From NCBI RefSeq assembly GCF_014268805.2, contig NZ_JABWRF020000002.1, forward strand, positions 998,001 to 1,062,000: a stretch of 64,000 nucleotides of DNA. Direction: 5' to 3'. The position numbers were made by a program, and so were the translations under genes. A model generated the notes under the pieces. The model searched no databases and was not told the DNA's origin. It saw only the letters and a program-made list of their open reading frames with translations. Shown here one piece after another: positions 51,260 through 60,016 of the stretch. Positions within the stretch are counted from its first letter, which is position 1. Every line of letters starts with the position of its first letter. This DNA comes from Pseudomonas farsensis (GTDB lineage: Bacteria; Pseudomonadota; Gammaproteobacteria; Pseudomonadales; Pseudomonadaceae).

Positions 51260-54193
51260 ATGCGCCTGCCTTTGCCGTCCGATCTGCCCGCAGCCCTGCA
51301 ACCACTGGTCGCCCGTAACCAACAGTTCCTTCGCGAGGCATTGGCCGGCCACCCTGATCTGCAACTCGATAGCCTGAGCGCCGAGCACCGCCGCCAGTTC
51401 GATCAGGTGGCGGCGGCCAGCGAGTTCGTGCTCACCCACGCCCAGCGTGAGCCGGCGGTGCTGTTCGAGCTGCTGGGCAGCGGCCAGATGGACCGCGCCT
51501 ACGCCCCCGGCGAGTTGCGCGGGCACGTCAGCGCCGTGGCGCAAGCGGCGCAGAGCGAGGATGAACTGGCGCGCAACCTGCGCCGCGAGCGCAATCGCCA
51601 GCAACTGCGCATCATCTGGCGCGACATCACCCGCCAGGCGGCGCTGGGCGAAACCTGCCGCGACCTCTCGGACCTGGCCGATGCGGCCATCGACGAAGCC
51701 TATCAATGGCTGTACCCGCGCCATTGCCAGCAGTTCGGCACCCCCATCGGCCAGCGCAGCGGCCAGCCGCAGCACATGGTGGTGCTGGGTATGGGCAAGC
51801 TGGGCGCCGTGGAGCTGAACCTGTCGTCGGACATCGACCTGATCTTCGCCTTCCCCGAAGGCGGCGAAACCGAGGGGGTCAAGCGCTCGCTGGAAAACCA
51901 GGAGTTCTTCACCCGCCTGGGGCAGCGCCTGATCAAGGCGCTGGACCCGGTGACCGTCGATGGCTTCGTGTTCCGCGTCGACATGCGCCTGCGCCCCTAT
52001 GGCTCGGCCGGTGCGCTGGTGCTGAGCTTCAATGCCCTGGAGCAGTACTACCAGGACCAAGGCCGCGACTGGGAACGCTACGCGATGATCAAGGCGCGTG
52101 TGGTGGCCGGCGACCAGGCTGCCGGCGCGCAATTGCAGGAAATGCTGCGCCCGTTCGTCTACCGGCGTTACCTGGACTTCTCGGCCATCGAAGCGCTGCG
52201 CACCATGAAGCAGTTGATCCAGCAGGAAGTGCGGCGCAAAGGCATGGCCGACAACATCAAGTTGGGCGCTGGCGGTATTCGCGAGGTCGAGTTCATCGCC
52301 CAGGCCTTCCAGCTGATCCACGGCGGGCGCGACCTCAGCCTGCAACAGCGGCCCTTGCTGAAAGTGCTGGCCACCCTGGAAGGGCAGGGCTACCTGCCGC
52401 CGGCAGTGGTCACTGAACTGCGCGAAGGCTACCAATTCCTGCGTTACACCGAGCACGCCATCCAGGCCATCGCCGACCGCCAGACGCAGATGCTGCCGGA
52501 CGACGCTACCGACCGCGAGCGTATCGCCTATATGCTCGGTTTCAGCGGCTGGGCCAGCTTCCACGAGCAGTTGATGCACTGGCGCGGGCGCATCGACTGG
52601 CACTTCCGCCAGGTGATCGCCGACCCAGACGAAGATGATGCCGAGGGTGAACTGGTGGTGGGCGGTGAGTGGTCGCCGCTGTGGGAACAGGCCCAGGATG
52701 AAGAGGCCGCCTGCCGGCAGCTTGAAGAAGCCGGCTTCAAAAAGCCGGCCGATGCGCTGCGCCGGCTCAACGGCTTGCGCACCAGCCCGTCGCTGCGCTC
52801 GATCCAGCGTATCGGCCGTGAACGGCTGGATGCGTTCATTCCGCGCCTGCTGGCCCAAGCCGTCGAGCACGACGACCCTGACCTGGTGCTGGAGCGGGTG
52901 CTGCCGTTGGTCGAGGCGGTGGCCCGGCGTTCGGCATACCTGGTGCTGCTGACCGAAAACCCCGGCGCCCTGCGCCGGCTGCTGACGTTATGTGCGGCCA
53001 GCCCGTGGATTGCCGAACAGATCGCCCGCTACCCGCTGCTGCTCGACGAACTGCTCAACGAAGGCCGGCTGTTCAGCCCGCCGCTGGCCCCGGAGCTTGC
53101 CGCCGAGCTGCGTGAACGCCTGACGCGCATCCCCGAGGATGACCTTGAGCAGCAAATGGAAGCCCTGCGCCATTTCAAGCTGGCCCACAGCCTGCGGGTG
53201 GCCGCGTCCGAGATCACCGGCAACCTGCCACTGATGAAGGTCAGCGACTACCTGACCTGGCTGGCCGAGGCGATCCTCGATCAGGTGCTGGCCCTGGCCT
53301 GGCGCCAGACCGTCGCCCGCCACGGCCAACCGCAGCGCAGCGACGGTAGCCTGTGCGACCCCGGGTTCATTATTGTCGGCTACGGCAAGGTGGGCGGCAT
53401 CGAACTGGGCCACGGCTCGGACCTGGACCTGGTGTTCATCCACGACGGCGACCCGAATGCCGAGACCGACGGCGCCAAGCCCATCGACGGCGCGCAGTTC
53501 TTCACCCGCCTGGGCCAGCGCATCATTCACCTGCTGACTACCCAGACCAACTCGGGCCAGCTGTATGACGTCGACATGCGCCTGCGCCCGTCCGGCGCTG
53601 CGGGCCTGCTGGTGAGTTCGCTGGGCGCGTTCGAGCGCTATCAGCAAAGCGAGGCCTGGACCTGGGAGCACCAGGCGCTGGTACGCGCCCGCGTGCTGGT
53701 GGGCTGCAAGCAGGTGGGCAGTGCGTTCGAAGGCGTGCGCGCGCGGGTGCTGGGCAAGGCCCGCGACCTTGCCACGTTGCGCACCGAGGTGAGCGAGATG
53801 CGCGCCAAGATGCGCGATAACCTCGGCACCAAGGGCACCGCTGCAGGCACCGCCGCCAATGCCTTTGACGCCGGCCAGCCGTTCGACATCAAGCAGGATG
53901 CCGGCGGTATCGTGGACCTCGAATTTATGGTGCAATACGCGGCTTTGGCTTGGTCCCACGAGCACCCAGAGCTACTGCGCTGGACCGATAACATCCGCAT
54001 CCTCGAAGAACTCGAACAAGCCGGTTTGCTGCCTGCAAGCGATGCCGTGCTGCTGCGTGAGGTGTACAAGGCATTCCGCGCCGCCTCGCACCGCCAGGCG
54101 TTGCAGAAGCAGGCCGGGGTTATCGACGCTGCGCAATTTGTCGACGAGCGTGGCCAAGTACGGCGGATTTGGGGTGAATTGGGGCTGAGTTAA
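51260..54193 (+). CDS. glnE: bifunctional glutamine synthetase adenylyltransferase/adenylyl-removing enzyme
   Basis: 977 residues with the two nucleotidyltransferase domains of the family. The N-terminal adenylyl-removing half has NLSSDIDLIFAFPEGG and the C-terminal adenylylating half has GHGSDLDLVFIHDG; each supplies the metal-binding DxD. Each domain is followed by VDMRLRPYGSAGALV or VDMRLRPSGAAGLLV. It controls glutamine synthetase by AMP addition/removal in response to PII. AAGGATAGACC precedes ATG 51260. It is divergent from aceE. Confidence 0.96.
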   Translation: MRLPLPSDLPAALQPLVARNQQFLREALAGHPDLQLDSLSAEHRRQFDQVAAASEFVLTHAQREPAVLFELLGSGQMDRAYAPGELRGHVSAVAQAAQSEDELARNLRRERNRQQLRIIWRDITRQAALGETCRDLSDLADAAIDEAYQWLYPRHCQQFGTPIGQRSGQPQHMVVLGMGKLGAVELNLSSDIDLIFAFPEGGETEGVKRSLENQEFFTRLGQRLIKALDPVTVDGFVFRVDMRLRPYGSAGALVLSFNALEQYYQDQGRDWERYAMIKARVVAGDQAAGAQLQEMLRPFVYRRYLDFSAIEALRTMKQLIQQEVRRKGMADNIKLGAGGIREVEFIAQAFQLIHGGRDLSLQQRPLLKVLATLEGQGYLPPAVVTELREGYQFLRYTEHAIQAIADRQTQMLPDDATDRERIAYMLGFSGWASFHEQLMHWRGRIDWHFRQVIADPDEDDAEGELVVGGEWSPLWEQAQDEEAACRQLEEAGFKKPADALRRLNGLRTSPSLRSIQRIGRERLDAFIPRLLAQAVEHDDPDLVLERVLPLVEAVARRSAYLVLLTENPGALRRLLTLCAASPWIAEQIARYPLLLDELLNEGRLFSPPLAPELAAELRERLTRIPEDDLEQQMEALRHFKLAHSLRVAASEITGNLPLMKVSDYLTWLAEAILDQVLALAWRQTVARHGQPQRSDGSLCDPGFIIVGYGKVGGIELGHGSDLDLVFIHDGDPNAETDGAKPIDGAQFFTRLGQRIIHLLTTQTNSGQLYDVDMRLRPSGAAGLLVSSLGAFERYQQSEAWTWEHQALVRARVLVGCKQVGSAFEGVRARVLGKARDLATLRTEVSEMRAKMRDNLGTKGTAAGTAANAFDAGQPFDIKQDAGGIVDLEFMVQYAALAWSHEHPELLRWTDNIRILEELEQAGLLPASDAVLLREVYKAFRAASHRQALQKQAGVIDAAQFVDERGQVRRIWGELGLS

Positions 54194-54227
54194 GGCGTCG
54201 TGGCTCGTGGGAGATTACATGCCTGTC

Positions 54228-54336
54228 CGGGCCTCATCGCAGGCTGTCGCCAGCTCCCACAGAGACCGCGCACAGCCGCATTATTGCGGTTTGGCCCAGA
54301 GCCCTGTGGGAGCTGGCGACAGCCTGCGATGAGGGC
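54228..54336. repeat. inverted class II REP pair between glnE and waaF
   Basis: CTCATCGCAGGCTGTCGCCA (54234-54253) and its inverse (ending near 54335) form a long hairpin that probably marks the glnE transcript end. A further gene-free ~100 bp up to waaF contains the leader hairpin described separately. Confidence 0.88.
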
Positions 54337-54441
54337 GCAACAAGCCTGCGCGCAACCATGCCCGACAACCTCGGCGTGGGGCTTGCACCGCGATCTGGAC
54401 CCCAGTGGTACACTGTCGGCCACATAGCCTGAATATAAAGA

Positions 54442-54478
54442 GGGGAGGCCAGGTTGCAGATCAGCCTGCAGCCTCCCC
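54442..54478 (+). promoter_or_regulatory. leader hairpin upstream of waaF
   Basis: An 8-bp stem GGGGAGGC/GCCTCCCC (54442-54449 and 54471-54478) extends inward with CAGG/CCTG and a 2-nt bulge. No T-run follows, so it is not a terminator. It ends 19 nt before the waaF start; a TATAAA at 54434-54439 could be the -10, which would put the hairpin at the mRNA 5' end. Confidence 0.5.
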
Positions 54479-54497
54479 GAATGTTTCTGGATAAAGC

Positions 54498-55547
54498 ATG
54501 AGAATACTGATCATTGGCCCCAGCTGGGTCGGCGACATGGTGATGGCGCAGACCTTGTTCCAGTGCCTGAAACAACAGCATCGCGACTGCGTGATCGATG
54601 TGCTGGCACCCGAGTGGAGCCGGCCGATCCTCGAACGCATGCCCGAAGTGCGCCAGGCCTTGAGCTTCCCGCTCGGCCATGGCGCGCTCGAACTGGCCAC
54701 GCGCCGGCGCATCGGCAAATCGCTGGCTGGCCAGTACGACCAGGCGATCCTGCTGCCCAACTCGCTCAAGTCGGCGTTGGTGCCGTACTTTGCCGGTATC
54801 CCCAAGCGCACCGGCTGGCGCGGCGAGATGCGCTACCTGCTGCTCAACGACGTGCGCAAGCTCGACAAGGCGCGCTACCCGCTGATGATCGAGCGTTTCA
54901 TGGCCCTGGCCTATGCGCCGGGCACTGAACTGCCGCAGCCCTACCCACGGCCGACCCTGCAGATCGAAGCCGCCAGCCGCGACGCGGCGCTGGCCAAGTT
55001 CGAGCTGGCCCTGGACCGCCCGGTGTTGGCCCTGTGCCCCGGCGCCGAGTTCGGCGAGGCCAAGCGCTGGCCGGCCGAGCACTATGCCGAGGTGGCCGAT
55101 GCCATGGTCCGCCAAGGCTGGCAAGTGTGGCTGTTCGGCTCGAAAAACGACCACCCGGTGGGCGAGCAGATTCGCGAGCGGCTGATCCCGGGGCTGCGCG
55201 AAGAGTCGGTCAACCTGGCGGGCGAAACCTCGCTGGCTGAAGCCATCGACCTGATGTCCTGCGCCAGCGCCGTGGTGTCCAACGATTCGGGCCTGATGCA
55301 CGTTGCTGCGGCGCTCAACCGCCCGCTGGTGGCGGTGTACGGCTCGACCTCGCCCGGCTTCACCCCGCCGTTGGCCGACCAGGTCGAGGTGGTGCGTACC
55401 GGTATCGAATGCAGCCCGTGCTTTGACCGCACCTGCCGCTTCGGCCACTACAACTGCCTGCGCCTGCTGGAGCCGCAAAAAGTCATCGCCGCCCTGCACA
55501 GCCTGGGCGGGCCGAGCCTGATCGACACCGTGGCCGAGGTCGACTGA
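54498..55547 (+). CDS. waaF: ADP-heptose--LPS heptosyltransferase II
   Basis: 349 residues of the GT9 family: N-terminal ILIIGPSWVGDMVMAQTLFQCLKQ, and C-terminal donor-binding region with LCPGAEFGEAKRWPAEHYAEVA and VVSNDSGLMHVAAALNRPLVAVYGSTSPGFTPP. It adds the second heptose of the inner core at the cytoplasmic face. It heads a seven-gene operon; its stop abuts the waaC GTG with no gap. ATG 54498 has only a weak GGATAAA ribosome site. Confidence 0.95.
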   Translation: MRILIIGPSWVGDMVMAQTLFQCLKQQHRDCVIDVLAPEWSRPILERMPEVRQALSFPLGHGALELATRRRIGKSLAGQYDQAILLPNSLKSALVPYFAGIPKRTGWRGEMRYLLLNDVRKLDKARYPLMIERFMALAYAPGTELPQPYPRPTLQIEAASRDAALAKFELALDRPVLALCPGAEFGEAKRWPAEHYAEVADAMVRQGWQVWLFGSKNDHPVGEQIRERLIPGLREESVNLAGETSLAEAIDLMSCASAVVSNDSGLMHVAAALNRPLVAVYGSTSPGFTPPLADQVEVVRTGIECSPCFDRTCRFGHYNCLRLLEPQKVIAALHSLGGPSLIDTVAEVD

Positions 55548-56606
55548 GTGCGGGTACTGATCATCAAGACGTCGTCGTTGGGCGACGTCATTCACACCCT
55601 TCCGGCCATTACCGACGCCGCACAGGCCATCCCCGGCATCCGTTTCGACTGGGTGGTGGAGGAGGGCTTTGCCGAAATCCCAAGCTGGCACCCGGCGGTC
55701 GACCAGGTTATCCCGGTGGCGATCCGGCGCTGGCGCAAGAACATCTGGCAAACCATCAAGAGCGGTGAGTGGAAGGCGTTCAAGCAGCGTGTGCGCGAGC
55801 GCAAGTACGACCTGGTGATCGACGCCCAGGGCCTGGTCAAGTCGGCCTGGCTGACCCGCTACGTCAAGGCGCCGGTCGCGGGCCTTGACCGCTATTCGGC
55901 CCGTGAAGGCTGGGCCAGCCGTTTCTATGACCGGCGCCTGTCGGTCGCCGTTGGCCAGCATGCCGTGGAGCGTGTTCGCCAGCTGTTCGCCCTGGCCCTG
56001 GCCTACGACCTGCCCGAAGGGCTGGGCGATTACGGCCTTGACCTGAACCGCCTGCAACTGCCGCCTGCCGCGCCTTATGTGGTGTTTCTGCATGGCACCA
56101 CCTGGGCCACCAAACACTGGCCCGAGGCCTACTGGCGCGAGCTGGCCGAGCGGATGGGCCGGCGCAATCTGCAGGTGATGCTGCCTTGGGGCAACCCCGC
56201 AGAAAAGGCCCGGGCCGAGCGTATTGCCCAAGGCCTGGGCAACTGCCAGGTGCTGCCCAAGCTGAACCTGGCGGGTGTTGCCCGTGTACTGGCAGCGGCC
56301 AAGGCCTGCGTGGCGGTGGACACCGGGCTGGGCCATCTGGCCGCCGCCCTGGATGTGCCGACCATTTCGCTGTTTGGCCCTACCAACCCTGGTTTGACCG
56401 GTGCCTACGGACGCGCCCAGATCCACCAGGCAAGCAACTTCCCCTGCGCCCCGTGCTTGCAGAAGAAGTGCACCTATAAACCGAGCGCCGAGGATCTGCG
56501 CCGGTTCGATCTCAAACGCGAGTGGCCGCTGTGCTTCACTCGCTTGAATCCCGAGCATGTTGCGGGCCGCTTGAGCGCGCTGCTGCTGGCTGAGGATGTG
56601 CGTTGA
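55548..56606 (+). CDS. waaC: LPS heptosyltransferase I
   Basis: 352 residues, GT9 family. It starts GTG directly after the waaF stop: MRVLIIKTSSLGDVIHTLPAITDAAQ, the WaaC-type N terminus. The donor region is VVFLHGTTWATKHWPEAYWRELAERM and VAVDTGLGHLAAALDVPTISLFGPTNPGLTGAYG. It adds the first L-glycero-D-manno-heptose to Kdo2-lipid A. Its stop overlaps the waaG start by one base. Confidence 0.95.
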   Translation: MRVLIIKTSSLGDVIHTLPAITDAAQAIPGIRFDWVVEEGFAEIPSWHPAVDQVIPVAIRRWRKNIWQTIKSGEWKAFKQRVRERKYDLVIDAQGLVKSAWLTRYVKAPVAGLDRYSAREGWASRFYDRRLSVAVGQHAVERVRQLFALALAYDLPEGLGDYGLDLNRLQLPPAAPYVVFLHGTTWATKHWPEAYWRELAERMGRRNLQVMLPWGNPAEKARAERIAQGLGNCQVLPKLNLAGVARVLAAAKACVAVDTGLGHLAAALDVPTISLFGPTNPGLTGAYGRAQIHQASNFPCAPCLQKKCTYKPSAEDLRRFDLKREWPLCFTRLNPEHVAGRLSALLLAEDVR

Positions 56607-57730
56607 TGCAATTGGCTTTTGTGCTCTATAAATATTTCCCGTTTGGCGGGCTGCAGCGCGACTTCATGCGCATCGCCCTCGAATGCCAACGGCGTGGCCA
56701 CCAGATCCGCGTGTATACGCTGATCTGGGAAGGCGACATTCCGCCGGGCTTCGAAGTGCTGGTGGCGCCGGTCAAGGCGCTGTTCAACCATCGACGCAAC
56801 GAAAAGCTCACCGCCTGGATGCAGGCCGACCTTGCCAAGCGCCCGGTCGACCGCCTGATCGGCTTCAACAAAATGCCAGGGTTGGATGTCTACTATGCCG
56901 CCGACGGCTGCTTCGAAGACAAAGCCCAGACCTTGCGCGGCGGCCTGTACCGGCGCTGGGGCCGCTATCGCCACTTTGCCGACTACGAGCGCGCCGTATT
57001 CGCCAAGGATGCTCGCACCGAGGTGCTGATGATCTCCGAGGTCCAGCAGCCGCTGTTCATCAAGCATTACGGCACGCCCGAGGCGCGCTTCCACCTGTTG
57101 CCGCCTGGTATTTCCCCGGACCGTCGCCGCCCGGCTGACGCAGATGCCATTCGCGCCGAGTTTCGCCGTGAGTTCGGCCTGGCCGATGACGAGCTGCTGC
57201 TGGTGCAGATCGGCTCGGGATTCAAGACCAAGGGCGTGGACCGCAGCATCAAGGCTGTGGCTGCGCTGCCGGCCCACCTGCGCAAGCGCACCCGGTTGAT
57301 GGTAATCGGCCAGGACGACCCCAAGCTGTTCCAGGTACAGAGCGCAGCTTTGGGCCTGGGCGATCAGGTGCAGTTCCTCAAGGGCCGCAGCGATATCCCG
57401 CGCTTCCTGCTCGGCGCCGACCTGCTGATCCACCCGGCGTACAACGAAAACACCGGCACGGTGCTGCTTGAGGCGCTGGTCGCAGGCTTGCCGGTGCTGG
57501 TTTCGAAAGTGTGCGGCTATGCCCATTACATCGCCGAGGCCGATTGCGGCCTGGTGCTGGATGATCCGTTCGCCCAGGAGCAGCTCAACAGCTACCTGCA
57601 ACGCATGCTCGAAGACGACGCGGCCCGCGCTGCGTGGTCGCACAACGGCGTGGCGTTTGCCGACACGGCCGACCTGTACAGCATGCCGCAGCATGCCGCC
57701 GACGTGATTCTGGCTGGAGAGCAGGCATGA
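56606..57730 (+). CDS. waaG: LPS core glucosyltransferase I
   Basis: 374 residues, GT4 glycosyltransferase. The N terminus LAFVLYKYFPFGGLQRDFMRIALECQRRGH contains the GGLQRD acceptor motif of WaaG; the donor site has LLQIGSGFKTKGVDRSIKAVAAL-like sequence and HPAYNENTGTVLLEALVAGLPVL with the EX7E pair. It adds the first hexose to heptose II. ATG 56606 overlaps the waaC stop; its own stop overlaps waaP by 4 nt. Confidence 0.95.
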   Translation: MQLAFVLYKYFPFGGLQRDFMRIALECQRRGHQIRVYTLIWEGDIPPGFEVLVAPVKALFNHRRNEKLTAWMQADLAKRPVDRLIGFNKMPGLDVYYAADGCFEDKAQTLRGGLYRRWGRYRHFADYERAVFAKDARTEVLMISEVQQPLFIKHYGTPEARFHLLPPGISPDRRRPADADAIRAEFRREFGLADDELLLVQIGSGFKTKGVDRSIKAVAALPAHLRKRTRLMVIGQDDPKLFQVQSAALGLGDQVQFLKGRSDIPRFLLGADLLIHPAYNENTGTVLLEALVAGLPVLVSKVCGYAHYIAEADCGLVLDDPFAQEQLNSYLQRMLEDDAARAAWSHNGVAFADTADLYSMPQHAADVILAGEQA

Positions 57731-58533
57731 AGCTGATACTGGCCGAGCCGTTCAAGCGCTTGTGGGCCGGGCGCGACCCGTTCGACGCCGTCGAGCAGTT
57801 GCAGGGCGAGGTGTACCGCGAGCTTGAAGGCCGCCGCACGCTGCGTACCGAAGTCGAGGGCGCAGGTTTCTTCGTCAAGATTCACCGCGGCATTGGCTGG
57901 GGCGAGATTTTCAAGAACCTGTTCAGCGCCAAGCTGCCAGTGCTCGGCGCCGGCCAGGAATGGCGCGCCATCGAGCGCCTGCACCAGGTCGGTGTGCCGA
58001 CCATGACCGCCGTGGCCTACGGCGAGCGGGGCAGCAACCCGGCGACCCAGCATTCGTTCATCGTCACCGAAGAGCTGGCGCCCACCGTCAGCCTGGAAGA
58101 CTTCAGCCTGGACTGGGTCAAGCAGCCGCCAGCACCGCGCCTGAAGCACGCGCTGATTGCCGAAGTGGCGAAGATGACCGGCAGTATGCACCGTGCGGGG
58201 GTCAACCACCGTGACTGCTACATCTGCCACTTCCTGCTGCACACCGACCGCCCGGTCACCGCAGACGACTTCAGGCTGTCGGTGATCGACCTGCACCGCG
58301 CACAAACCCGCGCGCGTATAACCCGCCGCTGGCGTGACAAAGACCTGGCGGCGTTGTATTTCTCGGCGCTGGACATCGGCCTCACCCGCCGCGACAAACT
58401 GCGCTTCTTGCGCGGTTACTTCCAGCAGCCGCTGCGCCAGGTGCTCAAGGACGAAGCGGCACTGCTCGCCTGGCTTGAGCGCAAGGCGCAGAAACTCTAC
58501 GACCGCAAGCAACGCTATGGGGACGCACTCTGA
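57727..58533 (+). CDS. waaP: LPS core heptose I kinase
   Basis: 268 residues, the length of Pseudomonas WaaP. The kinase-like fold has FFVKIHRGIGWGEIFKNLFSAKLPVLGAGQEW (ATP lysine), VNHRDCYICHFLL (catalytic loop with Asp) and LSVIDLHRAQ (metal Asp). It phosphorylates heptose I; in P. aeruginosa it is essential. It overlaps waaG (ATGA) and the next kinase-like gene by one base. A longer in-frame extension into waaG is a shadow. Confidence 0.95.
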   Translation: MKLILAEPFKRLWAGRDPFDAVEQLQGEVYRELEGRRTLRTEVEGAGFFVKIHRGIGWGEIFKNLFSAKLPVLGAGQEWRAIERLHQVGVPTMTAVAYGERGSNPATQHSFIVTEELAPTVSLEDFSLDWVKQPPAPRLKHALIAEVAKMTGSMHRAGVNHRDCYICHFLLHTDRPVTADDFRLSVIDLHRAQTRARITRRWRDKDLAALYFSALDIGLTRRDKLRFLRGYFQQPLRQVLKDEAALLAWLERKAQKLYDRKQRYGDAL

Positions 58534-59267
58534 TGGCGGGTTGGACACTGGCGCCGGGCTATGAGGCCCTGGCAGCAGACTTCGGCAGCCTCGAGGCGGT
58601 GTTTGCCCTGCAGGGCGAGCGCCTGACCCGCGACCCGTTGAGCGAGGTCGTGCGTGTCGAGCGTGATGGGGTCAACTACTACGTCAAGCGCTACACCGGC
58701 GCCGGCAAGCACATGCGTCGCTACCTTGGCCGCCCGCGTATCAAGGCCGAGTGGCAGAACCTCAAGCAGTTCGCCAAGTGGGGCATTCCCACGGCAGAAG
58801 TGGTGGCCTGGGGCCTTGAACGCCACGGCCTGGCGTTTGGCCGTGGGGCGATGATCACCCGTGAGCTGCCGAATACCGAAGACCTTTCGGCACTGGCCGA
58901 GCGCAACGACCCGCGCCTGCGCGACCGGGCCTGGGTCGACCACCTGAGCCGCCAGCTGGCGCGGCATACCCGGCAGATGCATGACCACCACTTCGCCCAC
59001 AATGACCTGAAGTGGCGCAACCTGCTGGTGGATGACCAGGGCACGCTGTTCTTCATCGATTGCCCAACGGGTGATTTCTGGCGTGGCTTCATGCTGCGCC
59101 ACCGCCTGATCAAGGACCTGGCGTGCCTGGACAAGGTCGCCAAATATCACCTGTCGGCCACGCAGCGCCTGCGCTTCTACCTGCAGTACCGCCAGCACGA
59201 TCGCCTGACCGCTCGGGATAAACGCCGGGTTCGCCAGGTACTGAGCTTTTTCGAGGGAAGGGAATGA
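58533..59267 (+). CDS. wapP: LPS kinase-like protein (WapP type)
   Basis: 244 residues with a small kinase fold: YYVKRYTGAGKHMRRYLGRPRIKAEWQNL (ATP-binding Lys), FAHNDLKWRNLLVDDQGTLFFIDCP (catalytic loop HNDLKWRN and metal Asp). It belongs to the waaP/inaA superfamily. Order waaF-C-G-P then this gene matches P. aeruginosa PA5008 (wapP), a putative core-heptose kinase. Overlaps of 1 nt upstream and 4 nt downstream imply translational coupling. The symbol rests on synteny. Confidence 0.75.
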   Translation: MAGWTLAPGYEALAADFGSLEAVFALQGERLTRDPLSEVVRVERDGVNYYVKRYTGAGKHMRRYLGRPRIKAEWQNLKQFAKWGIPTAEVVAWGLERHGLAFGRGAMITRELPNTEDLSALAERNDPRLRDRAWVDHLSRQLARHTRQMHDHHFAHNDLKWRNLLVDDQGTLFFIDCPTGDFWRGFMLRHRLIKDLACLDKVAKYHLSATQRLRFYLQYRQHDRLTARDKRRVRQVLSFFEGRE

Positions 59268-60016
59268 CCGATTACCTGGCCAGCGCCGACCAGGCGCTGC
59301 TCAAGCGCCATGGCCTGAGCGACTTCGAGGCGTTGTGGGCGTTGCAACTGGAGGCCGTGGACGAGCCGAACACCGGCCGTGGCGGTTTCAGCAGCGTGTT
59401 CCGCCTGGAACTCGAAGGCAAGGGCTACTACCTCAAGCGCCAGAGCAACTATTTTACCCGCAGCCTGCACCGTCCGTTTGGCGAGCCCACCTTCGCCCGT
59501 GAGTTTCGCAACATCACCCGCTACCAGAAGCTGGGCATCCCGGCCTTGCAGGCGGTGTTCTACGGCGAGCGCAAGCAGGCCGGCCAGCACCGCGCAGTGC
59601 TGATGACCCGTGCGCTGGACGAATGGACCGACCTTGACCGCCTGCTGGCGCAGTGGCCGCAGCTCGTCCCGGCGCAGCGCCACGGCATTCTGCAAGGATG
59701 CGGCCAGTTGGCGCGCACGCTGCACGCTGCCGGGCAGATGCACGGGTGTTTCTATCCCAAGCACATCTTCCTGCGCGAGCGCCGCGAAGGCTGGCAGGCG
59801 CAACTGATCGACCTCGAGAAAACCCGCCCGCTGCTGTTCGGCATGCGCGACCGGGTCAAGGACCTGGAGCCGCTGCTGCGCCGCGCCAGTATCTGGAGCG
59901 ACGCTGATATACGGGTACTGCTGGCCGCCTATCTGGCCCAGCCCGAAGGCAGCGCTGTGCTCGACACCTGGCTGCAACGCCTGACGCAACGCCGCCGCCA
60001 CAAGGAGGGCCGCTGA
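59264..60016 (+). CDS. wapQ: LPS kinase-like protein (WapQ type, InaA family)
   Basis: 250 residues, InaA/LPS-kinase family: GGFSSVFRLELEGKGYYLKRQSNYFTRSLHRPFGEPTFAREFRNI, then a catalytic-loop region reading MHGCFYPKHIFLRER and LIDLEKTR. The usual catalytic Asp of the HxD motif is replaced (HGCFYPKH), so activity may be altered or lost; the later LIDLE Asp is retained. Synteny suggests P. aeruginosa wapQ (PA5007). It overlaps neighbours by 4 and 1 nt. Confidence 0.72.
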   Translation: MTDYLASADQALLKRHGLSDFEALWALQLEAVDEPNTGRGGFSSVFRLELEGKGYYLKRQSNYFTRSLHRPFGEPTFAREFRNITRYQKLGIPALQAVFYGERKQAGQHRAVLMTRALDEWTDLDRLLAQWPQLVPAQRHGILQGCGQLARTLHAAGQMHGCFYPKHIFLRERREGWQAQLIDLEKTRPLLFGMRDRVKDLEPLLRRASIWSDADIRVLLAAYLAQPEGSAVLDTWLQRLTQRRRHKEGR

